In this document: positions 33,217 through 45,700 of the stretch, one piece after another
Numbering within the stretch: position 1 is the stretch's first letter
Layout of the letters: every line of letters begins with the position of its first letter
Assembly: GCA_036924285.1 (NCBI GenBank)
Contig: JAYKYS010000010.1
Location: 10,143,001 to 10,207,000, forward strand
Origin: Asterella californica
Taxonomy: Eukaryota > Streptophyta > Marchantiopsida > Marchantiales > Aytoniaceae
Length of the DNA stretch: 64,000 bases
Direction of reading: 5' to 3'
Translations under genes and position numbers: made by a program
The notes under the pieces: generated by a model
The model's database searches: none
Told to the model about the DNA's origin: nothing
What the model saw: the letters and a program-made list of their open reading frames with translations, nothing else

Positions 33217-34533
33217 TGTCGTGACGAGAGTCTTTCTTGGAGAGGACGGACCTCCTGATTGTGATTGATCAGGAGAACGATAAAAAAGAAAACTGACTAT
33301 TGCAGACGATGAGAACTCAAAATTATGTCCTTTGTGTCCACCAAGTACAAATCAAACACTCAGATACACACACATAACTCTTTCAAAACTCAATAAACTT
33401 TATTCCAGTGTCAAATCCATCATAAAGTCTTCAATTGTCCAAAATCTCTCTGCGCTTGTCTCCTCTCTCCTCTATCGGTTCTCTGTAAAAGTCCATGTCA
33501 AAACTCATCGCAAGTTGATTTACCTAAAAGATAAGTCCCTAGCTAAGCTAGTCGCATACTGTCCTTATACGTACAACTACTTATCAGAGCAGCCCCCTAG
33601 CTAAGCTGGCCCCTTGATTAATAAAAGTTTCCCGTACTCTTGATGCCATCATGAACATATCACAAGCCATCCAATGTAAGCCGAAACTCCTACACTTATG
33701 GGGCTGCCCCACAGGACTTACAGCCCATCATATGCACACCAAGTATCTCCCATGGTATATTCAAGGTGGCATTTGGAGGCTTAGGTCAGGAAGCTCACGA
33801 TTAAGAGAGATATTGATCTCTCGCCCCTAGATATGCAAGACGTGGATGCATATCGAACATAGACTGCCTTCCAGGAGACCCATATGCGCACCAGGTATCT
33901 CCCATGGTATATTCAAGATGGCATGCGGAGGCTTAGACCAAGAAGTCCACGATTAAGGGAGATACTGATCCACCCCTAGATATGCAAGACGTGGCTGCAT
34001 ATCCAACATAGACTCCCTTCCGTAAGGTCAACATGCCGGAATAGGAAACACATGCCACGGGGAATTGATCCAGAGAACACTTTCCTCCTAAGAAGATGCA
34101 TTATCACTAGGATGGCATATGTTTCCGTTCTAAAAGCTAATATAATTTGTACATATTCTTATTCCTGAAGAAATCTGTTGTTAAAGTCTTTATTAGCTTT
34201 TCCTAAAGAGTCACGAGCTAGATTCGACAGATTTCTCTCTTTCGTACTTTTCATAGCTTAAGACTTGTACTAACTATTATCTAGAACGCTTTTTCTTGAA
34301 ACTGAAAGCATGAAGTTGCTCCTCTTGACGAGCTCTGCATTCTGGAACTTTTCGCTCCTTCAAGGTGATATTTCATCTCAAGCTAAGGGGCAGCTTGTCA
34401 AGCATCGCCCTAGCTTAGCTCCTGTCCAGCTTGATAAGCTACAGGGTAGCTTCCTTTACAACTGCAAACACAATGAGAACAAATTTCCTTCTGTTATCAG
34501 TTTTCACTGTACAGATCCACGTGCAACACGACA
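33217..34533 (-). repeat. Gypsy 3' LTR
   Basis: Shares with the other LTR TGTCGTGACGAGAGTC, AACGATAAAAAAGAAAAC, CCATCCAATGTA and TCCACGTGCAACA in the same order. Internally it holds two diverged copies of a segment with CAGGTATCTCCCATGGTATA, near 33733 and 33890. Confidence 0.92.
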
Positions 34534-34545
34534 TTCACCCTCTCC
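34534..34545 (-). promoter_or_regulatory. Gypsy polypurine tract
   Basis: The minus strand reads GGAGAGGGTGAA immediately before the 3' LTR, the expected position of the plus-strand primer. Confidence 0.75.
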
Positions 34546-34578
34546 AAACATGCACATCCTCTGGTATGTGCCAACCCA

Positions 34579-37500
34579 TTACTGATCCTCGTGATTCTTG
34601 AAGTCGTCTTCAATCTCCTCAATTGTCTCAGAAAGGTCTTCATTTGTACTTGTTGTCTGGTCTGATCTTAAGAACTCAGCTAGCTCCACTGTCTCCTCTC
34701 TCTTTCTGAACAACTTCACTCGTTTTCCAGCAACATGAAGCCTTAAAGGCGTACCATCTAGCTCTCGCAAAGAATACGTAGCATTCTGATGTACATTTGA
34801 GACAAGGTATGGGCCAAACCATCTCCTCCATGGTTTGACCCATACCAAACTTTCAAATTGTAGAGTGTTGGTTCTCCAATGTACTATAGTATACAAACAC
34901 CAAGTCTCCAACCTGTATCGGTTTTGGTCGAAGCCTTCAACCTTCGTTGCGCTTCTGCAAGATCCTCTTCTCTACATTCTAACTGGCTGATTCATAGCGA
35001 GAGAAGTTGTACACGATCCATATTGTCTTCCCATGTAAAAGTAACCCAGGTAGGAAAATCTTCTTCTGCTGGCATCATCAGTTTCTGCCCTAACATTAAT
35101 TCAATTGGCATGTACCACGTAATAGAACAATGAGTTATTCTAACAGTCCATAAGCAAAAGGGAGTAACCTAGGTCACTCTCTATGCTTACCATCACATGC
35201 CTTCACCAAAGCATGAACTATTGATGGATGTCCTCGTTCGCTCTTGTCAATCCTCTCTGGATTCATTGCAGTAGTAAGCTTGAGCTTCAAAACATATCGA
35301 GCAAAAATCTCTTTCACTTCTGTACTTTGTACTTTTCCTCTATCTGCCCGTAGCCTTCCTACTGACTCATATATACAGATAATATCTTCAAGAACACACC
35401 TACATATCTCTTATGTGGTCTTCGTCCTCAGAGCTCGTCCTTCCACAAAGTTGGAGAAATCCTCACGAGCCAAAATCATATATCGCATACCACATATCCT
35501 CGGAGGCATTACCACTAAGTCGAGGATCCATTGGAAGTGAATGCAACACAAGACCGTCCCCTATATCGCATCTTTGAGTAAAACTGACAATGCAAGCAAG
35601 AACTGACATAGTTCTTCACGTCCCAATATAGACCTTTCCACCCATATCTTTCTTTCAACTTTACATAAGTAGCCCAAATCCTTCGATGTCCGGCCCACAA
35701 GGTATCATGGAACTCCTTCATTAGTTGTTGCTTAGTCTGCAGATCGTCCACTACTCGTATGAACATCCCATCTCTCCTCTACGGTCGTCTCCAAAGATAC
35801 CCATCATGTAGAAGATAGTTGTATGCTTGTTTCTTTATCTCCCTGAACTCTACTTCGCTCCACCCCTCTTGTCTTTCCAACGTACTCAGATAACGTCCTA
35901 TATTATGAAGTCTATCTATGTAAAGATCCTCTCTAAACATCAACGGCTCCAAGTCTGTAACTCGTCGATCAACTTGACACCAAGCATCCTTTTTCTCTTC
36001 TTCTTCAACTTCTGACAACAAGACATCCTCGTCTACAAAACGAGCCCTTGACAACATATCTGCACACCACATTCTCATTCCCTTTTATATACTTCAACTC
36101 TAAATTGAAGCTTCTAATATATGCAATTCAACACAACATCACTATGTCCGACGTGTTACAGTTGGATATCATGCCTAGTAGATATAGACAATATGTCTCT
36201 AGGACTACATGAGCACCAATCAGAAACTCACGGTCTCTCTTCATCGCTTTGACCACTCCCACAACTCACGCTTCACCTGAGGATAATCTTGTTGTCTGTC
36301 TGTCAAGATCCTAGCTCCAAACCCAGAGATGAACCGCACATCACTCGCATCATCTTGACCTATCGCCCAGCCAATCACATTTGGACTAGTATCCACTATG
36401 ACAATGACAGACCTTCCACATCCATACTCTATTTTTTTCAACACACAGGTGGAAACTTTAGAGCCTCCTTCAACCTATTCATAGCTTCTCGATGGACTGA
36501 AGTCCATACAAATCTCTTACCTTTCCTCAGTAATGCATACAAAGGCTCCGCAACATGAGCATAATGAGAAATGAATAGACGATAAAATACACAAGCTGTT
36601 AGAAAGTGTCGAATCTTCGTGATATTCTTACAGTCTGTCATCCTAGCTATAGCATCAACCTTCTTTGGGTTTAGTCGTCTTCCAAAAGCACAACACAAAT
36701 GTCCAACCACTAAAATCTCGGACACACCAAACTTGGACTTAGCTCCTGACAGGATGAGATGTACCTCCTCTAGGCGAGTCAAGATACATTTTACATCCAT
36801 GATATGGTCTGCAACAAACCTCCTACATCCACTCGCAAGTACTGATTCATCCTTGTCTTCAACCGCGCAAGCTTTTATAAGAATATCATATAGAAATAGA
36901 ATGATAACAACAGACACAAATTCTCATAGTACCTTATGCATCGCATTCTGCATATGAGCACCCGAGTTTCATCGCTCCTTGAGGAAGAGTACACATCCGC
37001 ATCAACCCCAAAGGCGTACGTATAGTAGTCAGATCTCTACTTTCTACAGCCAGCTGAAACTAATCATAACCAGAATATAAATCTCTTATGGAGTAGATAG
37101 CTCTCCCTACAAATGTCTCTGCTACTTCATCAATCACATGACCTGTCCCAACATTACGAATGATCACATTATTTGCAGATTGTAGGTCTTGAATGAAACA
37201 CAAGGCTCCTGACTTCTTGGGTACAATGAGCCACCTGCTAGAGTACGGTCCCATAGACGGCTCAAGTATCCCCATCCGAACTTTCTCTTTCAGCAACTCA
37301 ATAAGTTTAGGCAACAAGGCATGAGGAACCGGAATCGGTTTCAGATCTCAAGGCACGTGAGGGATGGTGAATATAACCATAGGTGCTATCATCTTTGGAT
37401 CCACACACACTATCTCTCCTGTGGAAAAAGAAGATGCTTTACCATGATCTACCATCATATGCTCAAAAAGTTTTGTCTCAACCTCTATCAGAAAATCACC

Positions 37501-38745
37501 CCCTCCTATCTGGAGCTCCTTCAATGTCTCCTCGGTAAACTGATGCCTACTTGTCTATGATCACGCAATACATGCTCAGTTTCTACTAACTGTACTTGCT
37601 GCTGGGAGTTAGTAGGTAGTTGAGCTGCTACCCGCTTCACCATTTTCAGTACAGATTTGTACTTCACATGGACGTCCGCTTCATGAGGGAGTGCACACCA
37701 ACAAACTACCTCTCTTATCTCATTGTTCTGCATCGGATGAGGAAAAAACCGCAAATACACAATCAATCAACAACAACAACACAATCTCACAACAATCTCT
37801 TCATATATTTGTCGACAGTGGATAGGGATCACCATCATATCATCTATTTCCTCCATCAATCTGCTTACTGTGCCCAACCAACTAGCAACTAATTGTACAA
37901 ACACAAACTCTTCAAACAAACCAGAAACTACATCATCTTCATGTAGAACTTCTGCACGTCACAACTTTGATACCTGTTCTGTCATCCATTTTTTTGTATT
38001 TCCTCCATGTCTTCAACTCTTGTAAACTGACTCCACCCATCGTCCTCAAACATCAGCAATCCAGACTGCCAACTCTGTACACTACATATATATCCAGGCT
38101 CTTCTACATGTCTTGCTTTCTATCTTTCTACCTTGTGTACCAACTCTGACGGGATCTCAATAGTAGGTTCTACACCCCTGTCTTCCTGCTCTACAAGAGT
38201 GGACTGCGAAAATCCTTAAATCTCCTCGTTTGAGAATCTTTAAAGGTCTATCGATTCTGCTCATGTCCAAAACGGACTATCAAAAACTGTACGGAATACT
38301 TGTCATCAGGAGTTCGAATTCTGACATAAAGAGATCTATCATTCATCACCTTTGTCTCCATCCGAATAGTGGTGATGTAAGGTTGACCTAGTATGACATG
38401 ATAGGAGGTAAATGACTGTACAAAGAAATGTTGATCAACCTTTACATCTCCAATCCTTACACGTATATTTGGACAAGCTCCGTACAACTCACTCTTTCGA
38501 TTGTTAGCAGCACGGAGTATTCAACCATGGTTCCTCTCGATCGGCCATTGCCCCTTCTCATACACCTCCTTTGAGATGATGTTGATCTCTGATCCGTGAT
38601 CCACAAGTGCATGTACTGATTCAGTAAGTCCTCCAAGTCAAACCTGCATCTCGGTCGTCGCAGCACGTGCCCAATGATTCTGTTTGAAATCACTGTTTGT
38701 GCTTGACTTATTCTCCTCAAAGTCTTTATCTCCATTCTCAATTAT
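34579..38745 (-). pseudogene. Gypsy pol polyprotein, broken
   Basis: Domains on the minus strand in order. Protease: LVDHGSEINIIS near 38565-38612 (the usual D-S/T-G is D-H-G) and YHVILGQPYITTIRMETK at about 38350-38410. Reverse transcriptase: GPYSSRWLIVPKKSGALCF and IYSIRDLYSGYD at 37060-37317, then the catalytic strand FLYDILIK near 36880-36900, where related elements have two adjacent Asp; here the first is Tyr. RNase H: VDTSPNVIGWAIGQDD near 36345-36393 and DYPQVKRELWEWS. Integrase zinc finger: HDTLWAGH...CLHC at about 35590-35710. Integrase core with stops at 34920-35500 (MILAREDF, ADRG, ERGHPSIVHALVKACDGKH). C-terminal tail: PWRRWFGPYLVSNVHQNATY and VAGKRVKLFRKREE in 34579-34911. Many stops and frameshifts. 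Confidence 0.9.
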
Positions 38746-40816
38746 AGCAGGACCAGCAAACCATGCTTCATACTTATCATCTCTGAACCCATCAATACCA
38801 ATAGCATCTACTGCTCCAACCATCTGACTATTTATTTGTTCAGTTCAACACCTGCCTCTTTCTCTTCATGATGTCTATTATCAACTCATGAAACTCTCTC
38901 TTTGCGATACCAAGTACTTCATGAAGAGTAAACTCAACTCTAGCACCCAAAATGCGTTGCTCTAGAACAGCACGCAAGTCTGTTGTTGTTTCGATGTCTA
39001 CTGCCAACTTGTAAGTCGGAGCCTTCTCTTTCTCATGTACTATAAATCTCTTCCTTCGTGCTTTCTCAGTAGCAGTAGCCTCCTACGGCAAGTCTTGTAC
39101 TCCTTCCATAGGATCTATTGCAGGTGGTGGAGCTGTAGAGGTGGAGGGTACATCCTCTACAGCAGGGAATCTACCAGTTGATACAGATGGTGATGGTTCT
39201 GCTGCTCTCCTCCTCGTAACCCTTCGACGGTCACTGTCATTTGATACTCTTGCATCTAAGTCGGAAGCATCTCGTCGTCTTTTGTCTTCCATCATGACAT
39301 CTTGTTCACAACTCGCTTCTAAAAACACTCGAATATAAGTTGCATCTACTAGGTCTCTTCAATCCAGTAGCCCTCATGATGCTTTCTGCACCCCTCTTCA
39401 TCATTTCAATTGTAACTTCAGCAGCTTGCTCAACCATAGTTGGATTAGAGCGCACCTCAACGTTCCCAATATATACATCAGCCTCTGCAGAACTTGCAGC
39501 CATCGCTGTAGTGTTTGCACCAGTAAGTGTTGGAAGCAAGCTCTTCATTCCTCGTGTTCCAAAATACGTGTTCAAAGGTTGATCAGTAGCGATAGATGCA
39601 ACATGTTGTTCTGATAATTGACTACATCTTCTCGCAAGACAACCGCTAAGTCTTAACAATCTCCTCTCAGATGATCCGGGTTGTCGCACCAAATATATCT
39701 CATGGTAAAGGTTCCTCTTACAGAGCGAGCACCTGACACGACTGGTCGTTGGCCTCTCCTTCAAATCAGCCATCTCAACTCTCGAATCTCTCAATTGTTG
39801 AGTGATCTCTTCAATCAGGTTGTTCTGATTTTGGTTCTCAACAAGTCGCTGCTGTTGTCTAGGTCCTTTTTGTGTTGGGATAGGCACTGTAGGCCCTTGG
39901 GGAACCACTACAGGTGGTTGAGGAATCACTATAGGTGCCTAAGGTCTTATAAGAGGAACTATCAGAACCTAAGGAGCTACTCTCTGTTCTAGCAAGGTTT
40001 CTAGCTGCACTGCCATCCTACCATGACGTTGTCTAGCAAGAGTAGATATTGCTTCCTCCACTCTTCTCCAATCAGATGAAACTCCCCCTTCAGCTCCACG
40101 ATCAGCTAACATGAAACAAAGTCTGTATGCTGTAAACTAATCTAGAGCTCCTAAGAACAACTCCGTCTTCCTAGCATCCAGCATCAACCTCTCTAGACTA
40201 GAAACCTGAGAGTACCTCTTCTCAAACTCACAAATCACCTCATTCAACCCCATGGTACGTCCAGGCTGACGCTCTATCTAATCCATGAGGGTCCTTATGG
40301 CGACTCTTTAAGAATCCTCTTCTAGAAACTCTTCTTTCAGTGCACGTTCAAACATAGTCCATCCACCTAGATGTTTTCTCTGTAGAATCCTCACCTTCTC
40401 TCTCAATTCAAAGACAATAGTCAACTCAAAGCTCAAAATTATCTCAACTTCAGGTGCCTTGACCAACTCCATCTCACCCACATACTCTCGCATGTACCAA
40501 ATAACGTCTCTTCCATCAAATTGTCCACATCGATCAACAATTGCTTGTAACGTCTTTGTGGATTTATGCTCAGCTCCTCCAATTGCAAGTTGTTGCTAAA
40601 TCAGGCATCCAACGCCTGAAGAATCTGAGATGTGTCTATAGCACGTTGTGCGGTTGCTGTTGGACTACCGTAGGTCCTCCTTTAGAGCCAATTCCATCAT
40701 GACAGGGAGTTTCTTGAACAAAAGCACCTTGAGCATCAGCCACACCTTGTACGGCAGCACTGTGATCCATCTTCTCACTCAATCCAATCAGTTCTTCAAA
40801 TCAATCATCCCAATAG
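38746..40816 (-). pseudogene. Gypsy gag region, broken
   Basis: The longest open segment, 39306-39929, is Pro/Gln-rich at its start (PQPPVVVPQGPTVPIPTQKG) and may contain a degenerate zinc knuckle (CSLCKRNLYHEIYLV). The lower-GC segment 40308-40493 (MREYVGEMELVKAPEVEI) fits a helical gag domain. Assigned to gag by position between the primer-binding site and protease; the sequence alone is weak evidence, and there are several in-frame stops. Confidence 0.6.
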
Positions 40817-40834
40817 CTCTCAGTTGAAGCACCA
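40817..40834 (-). promoter_or_regulatory. Gypsy primer-binding site
   Basis: Two bases after the 5' LTR (sense direction) the minus strand reads TGGTGCTTCAACTGAGAG. TGG plus position identify it as the tRNA primer site; I do not assign the tRNA. Confidence 0.7.
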
Positions 40835-40836
40835 GA

Positions 40837-42235
40837 TGTCGTGACGAGAGTCTTTTTTGAGGAGGGCGGACCTCATGACTGTGCTTGATCAGGGGAACGA
40901 TAAAAAAGAAAACAGATTGTTGCAGACGATGAGAACTTAAAATTTTAGCTCTTGCATCCACCAAATACAAATCAAACATTCAGATACACACACATAGGTC
41001 TTTCAAGACTCAGTAAACTTTGTTTGAGTGTCGACTCCACCATCAAGTCTTCAATTGTCAAAAATCTCTCTTCTATCTCATGCGCACGTCTCATCTCTCC
41101 TATATCAGTTTTTTGTAAAAATCCTCGTTAAAATTTGCCGCAAGTTGATTTACCTAAAAGATAAGCCCTTAGCTAAGCTGACCCCCTACTGTGCTTGTAC
41201 GTACTACTACTTATCAGAGCAGCCTCCTAGCTAAGCTGACCCTTGATTAATAAAAGTTTCTCGTACTCTTAATGACATCTTGATGCCAACTTGAATATAC
41301 CACAAGCCATCCAATGTAGACCGAAGTCCCTACACTTATGAGACTGTCCCACCCATAGGGCTTACAGCCCCCCCATATGCGCACCAGGTATCTCTCATGA
41401 TATGTTCAAGGTTGATGACACCTTGAATATACCACAAGCCATCCAATGTAGACCGAAGCCCCTACACTTATGAGGCTTACAACCCTCCCATATGCGCATC
41501 AGGTATCTCCCATGGTATATTCAAGGTGGCATGCAGAGACTTAGGTCAGGAAGCTCACGATTAAGAGAGATACTGGTCTCTCGTACCTAGATATGCAAGA
41601 TGTGGCTGCATATCCAACATAGACTCCTTTTCATGAGGCCAACTAGAATAGGAAACACATACTGGGAGGAATTGATTTTGAGACCACTTTCCTCCTAGGT
41701 AGACACCCTATCACTAGGATGGCCTCTGTTTCCGTTCTAAAAGCTAATACAATTTGTACATATTCTTATTCCTGAAGAAAATTTTCTGTAAAGTCTTTAC
41801 TAGCTTTTCCGACACTTACTTCTTTGTACAACTCCGTTTTTAGTGAATGAGGAGTCAGAACTATAGTACTCGTGAACACGTACACACTCACGCTGTCAGA
41901 TCATGAGTCGGAGTCATGATCTAGATTCAACAGATTTCTCTCTTTCGTACTTTTCATAGCTTAAGACTTGTACTAACTATTACCTATAACGCTTTTTCTC
42001 GAAACTGAAAGCATGGAGTCTCTCCTCTCGACGAGCTCTGCATTCTAGAACTTTTTGCTCCTTCAGGGTGATATTTCATCCCAAGCTAAGGGGCAGCTTG
42101 TCAAGCATAGCCCTAGCTTAGCTCCTGCCCAGCTTGATAAGCTACATGGCAGCTTCCTTTACAACTGCGAACACATTGAAACAAAGTTCCTTATGTTATC
42201 AGTTCTCACTGTGTAGATCCACGTGCAACAAGACA
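40837..42235 (-). repeat. Gypsy 5' LTR with internal duplication
   Basis: Longer than its partner by about 80 bp. A segment with AATATACCACAAGCCATCCA is present twice (near 41293 and 41432), each followed by CCATATGCGCA(C/T)CAGGTATCTC, so it has changed by local duplication as well as point mutation. Confidence 0.92.
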
Positions 42236-42239
42236 TCGG

Positions 42240-42720
42240 ACTAGTTGTATCTTACACCTTAGACAATTATTTGTGATGAAAGAGGTATTCCATCAAAGAT
42301 TTGAGAGATCCAAAGACTTTGACATAGAAATCTTGACAATACTAACAATTTGAGCTCAAATTTAGATCACATTAGAGATCTAAGGCATGAGTTATGGTTT
42401 TCTGAAGTTAATTGAATGAGAGAATTATATGACTTGTGTGTGCTATTGGATCGTATTCAAACTTCATGAGTATCTAGTGTGAACCATCGAGCTAGTGGTA
42501 TAACGAGCTGTGACAACAGTGCAATTTTGGATTTGATCTCTAAGTTCATTAGAGGGTTGTCCAAATCCGAAGAGTTACGTTCTCTATATTGCAAACTACG
42601 TGGTCTGCACTCACAACCATCTTTTGGATTAGATTGTTATAATCATAGAACTAGTGATAACTTGAAAGATGTCAGTATTACGATTACGGGTGTTATATAG
42701 TATATTCAGTGCTTGAGGAA
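42240..42720. other. Spacer between gypsy and CACTA elements
   Basis: AT-rich. One plus-strand open frame at 42479-42700 (73 residues, ASGITSCDNSAILDLISKF) matches no family I know and is probably chance. Confidence 0.45.
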
Positions 42721-45700
42721 CACTACTACAAATTCATGCTTTTTTTACATAGTTCGGACAAGATTCATCCTCACCTCATTCCCACAACAGTTCTAACACA
42801 ATTTTGACATTGTTCAAAGACAAAAATTTTGCTAAAATAAATCATTGTCAGAAAGATGTTGTGAATATGTGTTTTGAAAATTTCAAAAGACTTTTTGATA
42901 ATTTTTGACATCGTACTTTTTTCTGACATGTTAAAGAAATTTTGCCAAAAAAGTCAAAATTCATATTCATCTTAGTGATGTCTTAAACCTGTTAGAATTT
43001 AGTTTTGACAACTTTCCTACATATTTTATATATATTGTCAAATTCCATATTTTTGACATCAAGATGTGATAAATATGTGTAGAATTGTTTAAGAACATTC
43101 TTATATATTTCTGACACTTCTCTTCAAATTCACGACACCTTTGTGATATAGTTATGGAGAATATCTTATGAATTTAAGACAATTTAAGATACATTTTTGA
43201 TACATTTCCAACAATGTCTTGTGAACATAAGACATCTTTCCTACTAAAATACTGTCAGAAATGTTGTCGTGATTATTATAAAAAAATCTTAAAACTTTGA
43301 AAAATAATTCGATGTCAACAAGTTATCAATTCAAATCGTTTTTGGAAACACGTAAAAAAATCACAAAAAACCTATCACTTGTAGAAGAGTCAAAGTCGTT
43401 ATGTTTTGACATCTTTAGATTTCCACCTCCTTTCGCACCTCCGTGATCTCCATTCTCAAAATCAAAGTTTGCAAATGATATTATGAGAGATATCATCGAC
43501 GATGTTAGTGGAAGACATGTACGAGCAACTAGGGACTCTATCAACGGCTTCAAATTTGACCACATGTCTCAAGATAACACTAAGAGACAACAAAGATCTC
43601 TATCATGAAGATGATTATCGAGTAGGTAAATCTTGAAGATAAAGAGAACGTTGTCGTGATGTGAATCATTTTACATTGTAAATAATTCACCTCTCTGTCA
43701 AGCGTTAGTCTCTCTGAGTGAAGTTAGGACCTCAGAGAAGTCGACACTGGAGGATGTTATATATTTTGAGTCTTAGTAGGTTGATAACCATGTTGATAGA
43801 GGTAAGCCCATGGGTTGCACTTACATGTCGTCCATGCATGCTTCCTAGCGTGGTTACGTTATCTTTCGGAATTACGTGTCGTTTTACATGTCTTCGCATG
43901 TAGTTTAGAGGTTACGCCGGCACTTTAGGGGCTTGACGTGGTAGCCTATGTGAAAATTAAGTCACCACGTGGTTTGGGACACAAAAAGACAGGGGAGTGA
44001 AGCTATGAACTCCCATTGGTCCATTTTATCTTTAGTGTACCGCTAAACTTAGTAGTAGAGATCTTAAGAGGAGTTCGAGCATTTGGAGAAGGCACTTCAA
44101 AATCTGAGAGCACAGGGAGATAGGGCTCGTCGTGCCAGTCGCTGTAAGTGAAATTTTTGATCGATTTGGAGCAATAAAGAAGGAGTTATGGCTGATTCAA
44201 GTTCGATTTGTGCCAGAATTGCAGCAGTTCTGTTGATTTTGGGGTTTTCGGTGTCAATCGCAATAGATTTGAGAAAATCGCTTCAAACCTTCGTCCTCAC
44301 GTTCACTGTCAGTAGGGCTACGACTATCCCCAACTTTTCATGTCAATTGAGTGACTGAGTAATTCGAGGCGACCGCTGAAGTAGAGGGGGTCAGAAAAGC
44401 TCTCAATCTAGAACAACAACTTTAGAGAGCGAGATCTTGAGTTCTGTGTACAATCCGGAGGTCCAACTTCACAGGAGTGTTCAGCAAGCTGTGTACTGCA
44501 AATCCTGTAAGAATCTTTGAAAGTGATAGAGTCAATTCTCTGTTCTAGGTCGAAATAGCTGTCTGGGTATCAGAAATTGCCGTAATTTCTCTGCTCAGAA
44601 CTTTTCTGTCCATATCTTGGTACTCTGTATTGATCTCAAGCTGAAACTTCGTATGTATGGTCAGTAGGGCCTCATTTACATGTAGGAGAAGTTCTGAAGT
44701 CTGAACCATCGTATGTTTCTGATTCTGGACTATTAAAGTTTGCTGTCTGACCTTATTACTGCTAGTCTGACCTGATTTTCGCTTCCTGAACATACTTGAG
44801 GGTCCATTCGACATGAGTGAGTGTTTATAGTATTCCCTTTTGATCTGAAGCCTACCTCTGTAGTAAGCAACCATAGCCTGAAGCCCAACGCTTCCCTGAG
44901 TAGACTGAACACAACATTCAAGATCATATCACAGCCAGAAGGTTCCGCCCTTCCCAAGAAAACTCTCAACTCGACAATGCTGGTTGTGAAAATCCATCCA
45001 TGGAGGAGGTGGTGGGCTAGCAATTGGGCAGTATAATCCTTTTTTGACTCCAACATCACCTTGGGAGCTCGAAGCAATGCCACTGCATACTCATACATCA
45101 GGTGAGAACCGAATTAGACTTCACATAAATCAGAATTCAGAATTGTTGACTGACAAACCGCAAATCAAATAACTATGAATGCCAAAGTGCACATAGTTTA
45201 TAAAGAGAAACATGAAATTGATAGATAGATGAAGCACACTATCTAAGGCAAAGAAGAGATATATCTTGAAGAAGATAGATAACTTATGCGAGAATGAAAG
45301 TCTCTTTCCAAAGTCTATCCAACATGAGAAGGTGTATAGCTAGGTATAGAACAACGTATGTACCTCAATGATGTGTTAGTTTGCTATCGAGCTACCAAGT
45401 CTTAGATCTAAACCTGGAGCTTAAGAATAATGTGGGCAAGGAGACAGAGCTAGAGCTAGAGGAGCACAACAAATCTGATGTCAACAAGTACAATGTGACT
45501 TCTTAAGAGAAAAATGATAACTTAGGTTGTGCTTACGCATCAAAACTATTTGTCAATGGCAAAGTCATAGTTCTGAGTTGAGTTTATAAGTTTTGCATCT
45601 TGCACTTTTGAGTTTTGTGATTTTTTGATGATTTTTTGACGATAATTGCAACACCTAAGATGTCAGAAATGTTGTTGGAATAGTGTCAAAATTTATTGTG

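Larger units (their letters stand above)
33217..42235 (-). mobile_element. Ty3/gypsy LTR retrotransposon, about 9 kb
   Basis: Sense is the minus strand. LTRs at 40837-42235 (5') and 33217-34533 (3') begin TGTC and end CGACA in the sense direction. The internal order is gag, protease, reverse transcriptase, RNase H, integrase, the Ty3/gypsy order. TCGG flanks both ends (33213-33216 and 42236-42239), a 4-bp target duplication like that of the solo LTR at 25820. The primer-binding site and polypurine tract are in place. LTRs differ by roughly a tenth of positions by eye plus indels, and pol has stops, so the copy is old and inactive. Confidence 0.93.

Noticed and set aside
42479..42700. 73-codon frame just outside the CACTA element as a transposase fragment
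   Set aside because: It is outside the terminal repeats and shows no transposase motif.
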